A stretch of 42,500 nucleotides of DNA from positions 632,501-675,000 of the forward strand of contig JACVTC010000072.1 in NCBI GenBank assembly GCA_016946835.1, given 5' to 3'. Under the pieces are notes generated by a model that searched no databases, was not told the origin of the DNA, and saw only the letters and a program-made list of their open reading frames with translations. The stretch's first letter is position 1, and each line of letters starts with the position of its first letter. The position numbers were made by a program, and so were the translations under genes. The stretch comes from Neocallimastix lanati (nom. inval.). Its lineage: Eukaryota > Neocallimastigomycota > Neocallimastigomycetes > Neocallimastigales > Neocallimastigaceae. Below are positions 1-8,951 of the stretch, piece by piece.

Positions 1-228
1 TCTATCGATTTTATATTTAAATATATATTAGTATTATTATGTATAATTAATTTCATATTATAAATTATAAATTAATTCAATTCATTAATTATTAATTAAT
101 TAATTGTTAGTTTATTTATCTATTTATATATTTATCTATTAATCTATCTATTAATCCATTTATCCATCTATCTATCTATTTATATATTTATTTATCTATT
201 TATTTTTTTCATTTATTCATTCATTTAT
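1..228. repeat. AT-rich simple-sequence intergenic DNA
   Basis: This stretch lies 3' of the minus-strand FYR gene. It is made of TTTA, TCTA and TTCA microsatellite runs (for example TATCTATCTATT). I see no coding signal on either strand. Confidence 0.7.
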
Positions 229-1807
229 TCATTCATTATTACCTTTATTATTACTAAGTTTCTTTTTACTCTGTAAATTATTTAAATTACAATCTATAAT
301 TTTCATTTCTTCAAAAAGGGTTTCAACTTGTGGGTATCTAAGTCCAAACTTTAACGGACCTGATAAATTTGTTGATAATTTACCATGATTTGGTGTCTTT
401 AGTAAGAAAAGAAGATAAATTGAAAAAATAAATAAATATATATTATTATATATAACAATAATAAAAAAAAAAAAAATAAATAAATAAATAAATAAAATTT
501 TTTTTATTAATATTTTACTCTTATATTATTTCATTATTTATTTTATTTTATTGTATTTTTTTTTTTTCCCCTTATTTTATTACCATATGTAAATTCACTT
601 CATTAATTAATTTCTTCCAAGCATAGGTTGCTGTTTTCCCTGTAAATATTTTATTGTGACCTTCAGCATGAACCTCAAAATGACTTTGACTTACAACGGT
701 GGATATATAGGCAACACTCTTTTCGGGATTACTATATAAATAAAATTGACGACTACTTTTATAACCTCTTGGATATTCTTCATCGATAGAATGAAAACGA
801 CCTAAACATAATACCTTTATGGTTCCAGCTCCGCCTTTTCTACAGCAAAGAGGATTTAACAACTTCCTTGTCTTCATATCAGTAAATTGCAATTCACTTA
901 ATTTATGTATAGGATATTCTACAACTTTGTAATGACCTTTCTTTGAAACTAAATCTGGCTTACTTCTTAGTGTAATATTTTATTTTATTATATTATATTT
1001 ATTATAAATATATTAAAACAATAACAACAACAACAACAATAATAATAATATTTAATACATAAATATATAATACTAATGATTATAAATAAAATGGTTTTTT
1101 TTTTATAATCATTTATATATTAGTATATTTAATCATTTAATTCATTCATTCATTCATTTGCATACTTTATATTTTTCGAATTAAGCTCTTGCGATATAGG
1201 TATGGATAATTCATTTATTTTATTACTAACATATAATAAATCTTTTTTAGTGCTCTTTAATTTACTATTACCAACTATATATTGAAAAAAATTTTAATAT
1301 TAGTTATATATATTTAAACAATGACTATATACATATTTTATATATATTATATATATAAATAATAATAATAATAATAAAATAAAATAAAACTAAATATTTA
1401 ATAGCAAAAAATAAATATTATAAATATTTACCATCTATAGCTTTCATTTCTTGTAAAATTAATTGTATTCCTTCATAACGTAAACCCATTTTTAATGGCC
1501 CTGAAAGACTAGTTGAATATTTTTGTTGTTTAGGTCCCATATGGTCATTAATCTCTTTAACAAGATTTGACCATACACGTGTAGGTGAACGTCCAATTAA
1601 TCCTGTTTGATTTTTACGAAACTGTTCTTCCGTTTGAATTTCAAATTGTTCGTCCGATACTACCTTACTAAAATAACGAATATAACGATCTGGATGCTCT
1701 ATATCGTTAAAAATTCTTGATGAAATATATCCTGCTGGATATTGGGAAGAATGACTTTTATACTGACCTAAAGCATATATAGTCACTTCTCCACCTCCAC
1801 CTTTAAA

Positions 1808-1847
<40 letters not shown>

Positions 1848-1930
1848 GTAATAATAATATTAATATTAATAAAATAAAATTAAATAAAATAAGTATTAAA
1901 TAAATAATATTTATACACTTAGTAATATTC

Positions 1931-1965
<35 letters not shown>

Positions 1966-2907
1966 TAAAAAAAAATAATTAAATTTAGTCAGAAATGATT
2001 CGATTTAAGTTTTTTTGTAAATTTCAAATTTACATTTGAAATTTAATTTTATAAATTTTCATATACATATTTTTTATTTTTAAATAAAAATACAAATAAA
2101 ATAAAAAATAAAAATAATCATATTCATCTATTAAATATTATATTATTTTTATTATTTCATTGTTGCCTAAATAATTAATTCTATATAAATTTTAAATTTA
2201 TAATTATTTCTATATTAAATTATTTTGACAACATTTTTATTTTTGTTTTGAATTTATAATTTCTTTATTTGAAGGATCTATAAAAAAAATTTTTTTTTAT
2301 TGAAATATTTTTAATAAAAAAAATTTTTTCCCCACAAATTTATAATTTCTATATAACAGTATCAACATCATATATTTATCTGTATTATTTTATTCGCTTA
2401 TTTATTAATTATTAATATTTATCAGTCAGTCATTCAGTAGATATAATTAAATATTATGTGATAATTAATATAAAATTCATTTTTAAAATTTTCAATTTTG
2501 ATTTTATTAAACTATTATAATTCTATTATTCTATTTTTTTTATTTGAAAATAAAATAAAAAAATAAAAAATAATACTAATAAAATGAAATAAAATAATAA
2601 CTATTTATATACCTTTAAATGTTATTGCTTCCTTTAGTATCCTTAATTTTTCATCTTTAAATTCTAAATCTGCTAAATGTATGATGGGTTGATGATTATT
2701 AGATTTTGATGTATGAGAGCTACCACTACTACTACTGCTACTTGAAGTTAGAGTGAAATTATTATTATAATTTTTATTACTATTACTTCCGAATATTTTA
2801 TTTATGTCATCATATTTATCCCTTTCTCTCAAAGGTGAGGCTTCGTGAGACAGTGAACTTGAAGCTATAGAATTTTGCCTTTCTCGAGGCATTTTATCTA
2901 TTATCAT
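229..2907 (-). CDS. Tandem FYRN-FYRC domain protein (5-exon model)
   Basis: Proposed exons on the minus strand: 2907-2613, 1800-1432, 1274-1166, 965-584 and 396-229. They total 1,323 nt and give 440 aa. Every intron is GT...AG and every phase matches. Exon 1 starts at ATG 2907 and is Ser/Asn-rich, ending in a charged helical stretch (DEKLRILKEAITFK). Exon 2 carries a FYRN-like module (LGQYKSH...YPAGYISSR) and FYRC-like SGPLKMGLRYEGIQ. Exons 4 and 5 repeat the pair (LGRFHS...YPRGYKSSR; SGPLKFGLRYPQVE). FYR domains occur in nuclear chromatin factors such as MLL/Trithorax-type proteins and TBRG1, so a nuclear role is inferred. Weak points: the first intron is 812 bp and could hide another exon, and the two modules could be separate genes, because exon 3 reads on to TGA at 1150-1152 if its GTATGC donor is not used. 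Confidence 0.62.
2237..2277 (-). other. Possible alternative terminal exon of the FYR gene
   Basis: After a TTTTTATAG acceptor, this stretch continues in frame from the phase-1 donor of the first FYR exon (2613). It reads DPSNKEIINSKQK and then stops at TAA 2239-2237. Splicing here would give a short protein of about 112 aa without FYR modules. It may be an alternative end, a separate small gene or chance. Confidence 0.3.
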
Positions 2908-4870
2908 TATATAAAATAATGATTCTTAAGTTATAATATATATATATATATATTTATTGTGAATCTATATTTAACTTTTTTTTTTTTAAATATTAAAAGT
3001 AAATTAAATTATAATTTTATAATTATCAACTATATTACTTTATTTATCTTTGATTTTTAATAATAAAAACAATAAAAAATTCTACAATAATGTTTATATA
3101 AATTTTTTGAATTAATATATATAAATTTCAATTCCTATATATTAATTTCTATTAATTAAGAATGAATTTTACAATTCATTTTATATAAATATATATTATC
3201 TATTAATAAATCATTTATTTTTATGTATTACTTTTTTTTATCTTTTGTTGTTATGGTGAATATATATAATTAATTAATATCATTCTTCTTTTTGTTTTTC
3301 TATCAATAAAATTTAATAATAATTTTAAAATTTAAAATTTCTATTTTATTTAAAAATAATTGTTCAAGGAAATTCTCTATTTTCTGTTTATTTTTTATTT
3401 ATAATATAATTTTTATATATTTACTCAATAAATATAATTATTATTTTATTATTGATAAAGTTTGTATATAAATTAATTCTTATAATTTTAAAATTTAAAA
3501 TAATAATTATCTCTCTTTTTTAAGTAATAATATAATAATAATAACAATTTATAAAATTTAATAAACCAATTATAAATTATTATATATTTAAAAATTTATT
3601 GTTAGTGCTTTATCAATTATAAATTATATAATTTTCTTATATTAATATGTTATTAACAGTATTTTTATTATAATACGTTTTAATTTTCGTTATAATATTT
3701 TTTTTAAAAATAATATTTATAAAATTATAAATTATATATAAAAAATAATGAAATGTCTATAAATTGTAAAATTTAATAAATTTAAAATTCAATTTTTTTT
3801 TTTTAATTTTTTTTTTTTAATATTGTTATAGTTTTCATTTATTTGTAAAAAGTTTAATATTGAGATAATTATCTTTCCATTATTATTTTCTTTTTATAAA
3901 ATTAAAATGAAATTTAATTTCAAAATGTTTATTAATTAAATTTCATATTAAATAATTATAGTAAATGGAAATTTAAATTTCTTTTTTTATAATTAAAATT
4001 AATATTAAAAAAACATATATATATAAATATAATAATAATAACACTAAAATCAATATAAACCTACTTAATTTTATAAAATAATTTTAATAAAAAGGACCTT
4101 TATGTTTTGAATTTCAGATAAAATTATATATATAAATTCCTTCTTATATGATAAAATAAAATAAAATAATATAAAAATATATAAAATATATAAAATAAAA
4201 TGAAAAAATAAATAAAAAATAATAAATAATTAGCAATAAATAAATAAATAAATAATAATAATAAATAAATATAAAAATTAATATAAATTTATTATATTAT
4301 TTATTAATTATAATAATTTATTATTTAGTATAAACATCCAATTCATATATAATATTAATTATATTATATTTTATATTAAATATAATTATAAATCTATTAA
4401 ATTTTAACTGTATTTGATTATAACTATTAATATGTTGTAGTATATATAAAAGTATATTAATAATATATTATTGATAAGCTATTAATCAACATTAAGATAG
4501 TTTATTTTTTATATATATTAATCTATTTAGGAAAAATATTATAATTAAAAATTTATATATAAATATATTATACAGTTTATTAATAATATATGAAAGCAAC
4601 TTTATTTAAACCTTGTTATATATCATATAATAAAATTTTTTAAAAGTCCACTATATATATTTATTTATTATATTATTTATTTATCCATCTATTTATCTAT
4701 TTATTTATATATATGAATTATTTATTTATTTATTTACTATTAATTTATTTATATATATATTTATAATTTATTTATTAATATTATTATATAAATATTAAAT
4801 GATATCATATCAATATTACTCCAATTAACATGTATTTTATAATAATAATTTATGCCAATAAAAAGATTTT
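2908..4870. other. AT-rich intergenic region, no gene seen
   Basis: About 2 kb of almost pure A/T with short TA, AAT and TTTA runs. It lies 5' of the minus-strand FYR gene and should hold its promoter, but AT-richness makes TATA-like strings uninformative. I see no coding or RNA signal. Confidence 0.7.
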
Positions 4871-4879
4871 TTTTTTTAG

Positions 4880-5290
4880 TTTGGTATTAACAAGAGGAGA
4901 AATAGGGCCTCCAGCATCTCTCTTTAACATATCACACTCTTATTGGATTCTTTACCATATTGTTTCGACGTAGACATCTAAGCAACACTAATATGAAAAG
5001 ATATTCTCTATACGCTGTTTTATACGAAGGGCTTCTTTTCAGCGATCTCATGAACCATCATCAGGGGAGGAACAACTACAATAATCCTTTCATAGATCAA
5101 GTACTCTCTACACTAGCAATTATAAAGTCTAGCAACAGGAATACTTCATATTGCAAGTGAAAACTTCATTTATAGGGAAAAACACCATGGAAGGATGAAA
5201 ATCCCCCCTAATAAATTCTGGGAGAAGTTGTGGAATGTTAGTGAGAAATAACCATCAGGATAAAAACTGGAAAGATGTAAAAATGTTTAA
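4880..5290. pseudogene. Decayed coding-like island, family unknown
   Basis: GC content and complexity rise sharply between AT-only flanks. A plus-strand open frame of 66 codons (4960-5160) has normal amino-acid composition. Further on, the plus frame reads KTPWKDENPP (about 5177-5207), and after a shift NKFWEKLWNVSEK followed by a stop. This looks like one reading frame broken by an indel. The minus strand also gives a short plausible stretch (MLKRDAGGPISPLVNTKL, about 4880-4930), so even the strand is not certain. I do not recognise the family; a transposon remnant is possible. Confidence 0.35.
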
Positions 5291-5506
5291 GAACGAAAAA
5301 TAATAAATAAAATAGTTAAATTTTACTAATCATATATTAAAACTATGAGTCAATTTGGCCTTATGGATTAAGTCAAATTTAAATTATAATATTATTTAAG
5401 ACATTGTAGTTACTATTAAAAATTATTATTAAGTTTTATTATAAAATGTTTTATTATTAATATCATATTATATTTTTAATATAATTTTTACTATACTTAT
5501 TATGAC

Positions 5507-5528
5507 AATAATCCTTTAAAGGATTATT
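5507..5528. repeat. Perfect 22-bp palindrome
   Basis: AATAATCCTTT is followed directly by its exact reverse complement, with no spacer. It contains CC/GG, which is uncommon in this AT desert. It lies between two decayed coding islands and could be a transposon end, a hairpin or a protein site. Confidence 0.6.
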
Positions 5529-5840
5529 CAAAAGATCTAAACTATCATTTATATAAAATAATTAATAAAAATTAATTTTTAATATGAATATAATTAAAAG
5601 TTCAATATTAATAATATAAAATATAGATAATAATATAAAATGTTTAATACATGTAAAACGTAAAAATTTAATATCATATAGCCTAATATATTATTTAATT
5701 AAATAATAATTGAAATAATTAATTCAATAAATATTTGATAATAAATTAATATAAGTTAATATATTTATCATAAATCATGTGACCACATTATTTAATGTAT
5801 AAATTTTAACGGGTTTACTTTATTTAAATATATTTCTGAA

Positions 5841-6335
5841 TCAGTCACAATAATCATAAACAGAAATTTGGATTCTCTTACCAGCTCCTAAACCATTATA
5901 TAAGCCTAAAAATCTTTTATTAAAATCAGAAATTACTTCGGTAGGCTTAATAACAATAATTTTCAATTTATGAAAGTTTGTATTTTTATTATCTAAATGT
6001 TTGATATGAATGATATGAATGATTAATTTATGATATTTTAAAACTCTGTTCTATACCATTAATTATTTCAATTAAATGTATCACAATAAAATCATCCTGA
6101 TGTATATATTAGTTTTAAAATTTGCAGAATCTCCAAACCAGGGAATATCTATATTAATCCATCTTTTTAGAGTAAAGTTGTTGAGACAATATTAATTTTA
6201 GTTTTAAATTAATAATAAAAACAAAAAGTATATTTAATTAACCAGCTTTATGCAATTCACCCTTCACGTTGGAATATAATTTACCAAAATTCTTAAATGT
6301 TAAATTAAAAATACCATCATTGTTTTGACTAAAAT
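5841..6335 (-). pseudogene. Frameshifted protein-coding relic, unknown family
   Basis: On the minus strand, consecutive segments with good coding composition lie in order but in different frames. They read DGIFNLTFKNFGKLYSNVKG (about 6320-6260), KRWINIDIPWFGDSANFKT (about 6165-6110), DDFIVIHLIEIINGIEQSFK (about 6096-6037), and finally KLKIIVIKPTEVISDFNKRF on to VYDYCD, stopping at TGA 5843-5841. At least two frame changes separate them, and no splice signals convincingly explain all of them. I read it as a dead gene. I cannot name the family. Confidence 0.45.
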
Positions 6336-6643
6336 ATTAATAATTGTTTAATCAATGGGTAATCAAAAAAAAAAAAAAAAAAAATACATATATAATATTT
6401 CCACACAAATAAAAACATAAACATATATATTAATAATTGTTTATATAATAATTTTAATTCTTCATAATTGTAAAGTAAAAGCATACAAAATATTATGAAT
6501 TATAATTATTAAACTATTTTTTTTCTATAATAATATTAAATAATAATAAATAAGAATTGAAATTATCATATATATTAATTATTATTACATAAAAATCTAT
6601 AATAATATATTTCCATAAATTGTCTCATCCCATTTAACTTTAT

Positions 6644-6645
<2 letters not shown>

Positions 6646-6680
<35 letters not shown>
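6646..6680. repeat. T35 homopolymer upstream of the ankyrin gene
   Basis: An uninterrupted run of 35 T residues ends about 150 bp before the ankyrin start codon. Such runs tend to exclude nucleosomes and may lie in the promoter; that role is inferred. Confidence 0.6.
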
Positions 6681-6681
<1 letters not shown>

Positions 6682-6830
6682 AAATCAAAAAATTTTATCT
6701 TAAAAAATTTAATATTACTGAATTAATTTAATCTACTGGTAAACTTTATTTTCTTTATTTTCTTTATAATAGTTAACAATAGTTAATAATATATATAAAA
6801 AATATATAGAAATAATAGTTTTTTGAGAAA

Positions 6831-8951
6831 ATGAATGTTCAGGAAAATTATAATTCCTTTTTAAATGCTGTTATTAATAATGACACATCTAAAGTTAGAT
6901 CATTTATTAGCCATGCCCAAAATAATTATTATATTGTTGATCTTAATAGAATAGATAATAATAACAATTACCCATTTTTATATGCATGTAAAAACAACAA
7001 TTATGAGATGGTGGATTCATTTATCCAATATGCCAATCGAAATAACTTTATTTTAAATATTAATAGAAAAAATAATCAAAATGAATATCCAGTACAATTA
7101 GCGATTTCTAATAATAATAATAATTTATTACAAATCTTAATTAATTATGCAAATGATAAACATATTAAATTAAATATTAATGAAAAATTAGACGATGGAA
7201 GTTATCCATTTTTGTATTGCTGTAAAAAAAATAATTTAGAAATTATTAAAATATTATATAATTATGCTTTTAATAATAAAATTAAATTAAGTATTAATGA
7301 TAAAGATAATGATGGAAACTATCCTCTGTTTTGGGCTATTGCCAACGAAAATATGGATATGATACAATTATTAATTGATATTTCTAATAAAAATTTTATT
7401 TCTTTAAATGTAAATGAAAAAGAAAATAAGTACGGTTGTTTTCCCGTATTAAAGGCTGCCAAGAAAAATAATATTGCAATTTTGGAATTGTTGGTTAATT
7501 ATGCAAAAAGTAAATATATATTACTAAATATTAATGACAAAGATAAGGATGGACACTATCCTCTGTTATTGGCTATTTCTAATGAAAATATAGAAATGAT
7601 AAAATTATTAATAAAAATTGGCAATAAAAATGGTATTTCTTTAGATGTTAATGAAAAAGAAAATAAAAATGGTTTGTTTCCGATATTATGGGCTGTCAAG
7701 AAAAATAATATTGAAATTATAAAATTATTAATTCAATATGCCAATAACAAAAATATTTTACTTAATATCAATGATAAAGACAATAATGGAAGTTATCCAC
7801 TTCTCTGCGCTGTTTCTAATAGAAATATTGAGTTATTAAAATTATTTATTGAATATGCAAATAATAAGAAAATTATCTTAAATATCAATGAAAAAGATTG
7901 TGTTAACAATTATCCACTTTTAATATCTTTGGAGAATAAGGATAGGGAATCTGTCAAAATATTAATGAACTATGCCAAAGAAAATAATATTATTTTAGAC
8001 ATAAATGAAAAAAACGATTATGAAAACTTTCCATTGTCAATGGCAGTTAAAAGTAATAGTATTGAATTGATTAATTTATTAGTTAATTATGCTAATGATA
8101 AAAATATGAAACTCAATATAAATGATAAAGATGGCAACGGAAATTATCCTCTTTTAACAATTATTAATAATATGAGTCCTAATAATAATGATAATAATAA
8201 TAACGACAATAGTAGTAGTATGAATATTATCAATTTATTATTTAACTATGCCAAAAATAATGATATTTTGTTAGAAATTAATGAATCAAATAAAAATAGT
8301 GATTACCCATTATTACTCTCATGCCAAAAGAATAATAATGATATTTTTAAGTTATTGATTGAATATGCCACTCATAAGAATATTATTTTAAAACTTAATG
8401 AAAAAAATGCAAATAATGATTATCCTCTTTGTACAATTGTGGAAAACAATAATATAGAAATGATTAATTCATTAATTCAGTATGCAAATCGTGTTAATTT
8501 AAATTTAAATATTAATGAAAAAAACAAGGACGGAAATTATCCCCTTTTATTCGCTGCTAAAAATAATAATTTAAAAATAATTGAATTAATAATTGAATAC
8601 GCAGTGAGTAAAAATATTATAATATTTAATATTTTTGATAAAATTAAATGCGGTGAAAATCCATTACTATATTCAACTATTAATGATAATATGAAAATAT
8701 TAAAAATTTTAATTGATTATTCATGTAATACTTGTAAATATTATAATAATATATATGATCGTATAGATATCTCTCTTCTTATATATAACGCTGTTTCAAA
8801 TAACAATACGGAGATGATAAAAATATTAATCAATTATGATTATGGAAAAAAATTCATCTATGATTTATATCAATCTTTTGATGATGATTTTATATTTTCG
8901 AAAGCCGTACAACAAAATAACAAAATAACCTTGAAATGGTTAAATTATTAA
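6831..8951 (+). CDS. Ankyrin-repeat protein, 5' part of a giant array
   Basis: Encodes 706 aa from ATG 6831 (context GAGAAAATGAATG). Almost the whole length is ankyrin repeats of about 35-38 residues, with a consensus like NGNYPLLxAI, NNNIEMIKLLI, xYANxKNIxLNINEKD. The cap segment MNVQENYNSFLNAVINN is a degenerate first repeat. No signal peptide or membrane segment is seen, so an intracellular scaffold is likely. The last codons (KITLKWLNY) are out of register. The next frame, overlapping by 16 nt, carries on the same repeat as NLEMVKLLIND, so the stop at 8951 looks like the result of a 1-nt loss in an A run near 8922-8926. An Asn/Ser tract interrupts the array near residues 447-463. Confidence 0.85.
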   Translation: MNVQENYNSFLNAVINNDTSKVRSFISHAQNNYYIVDLNRIDNNNNYPFLYACKNNNYEMVDSFIQYANRNNFILNINRKNNQNEYPVQLAISNNNNNLLQILINYANDKHIKLNINEKLDDGSYPFLYCCKKNNLEIIKILYNYAFNNKIKLSINDKDNDGNYPLFWAIANENMDMIQLLIDISNKNFISLNVNEKENKYGCFPVLKAAKKNNIAILELLVNYAKSKYILLNINDKDKDGHYPLLLAISNENIEMIKLLIKIGNKNGISLDVNEKENKNGLFPILWAVKKNNIEIIKLLIQYANNKNILLNINDKDNNGSYPLLCAVSNRNIELLKLFIEYANNKKIILNINEKDCVNNYPLLISLENKDRESVKILMNYAKENNIILDINEKNDYENFPLSMAVKSNSIELINLLVNYANDKNMKLNINDKDGNGNYPLLTIINNMSPNNNDNNNNDNSSSMNIINLLFNYAKNNDILLEINESNKNSDYPLLLSCQKNNNDIFKLLIEYATHKNIILKLNEKNANNDYPLCTIVENNNIEMINSLIQYANRVNLNLNINEKNKDGNYPLLFAAKNNNLKIIELIIEYAVSKNIIIFNIFDKIKCGENPLLYSTINDNMKILKILIDYSCNTCKYYNNIYDRIDISLLIYNAVSNNNTEMIKILINYDYGKKFIYDLYQSFDDDFIFSKAVQQNNKITLKWLNY

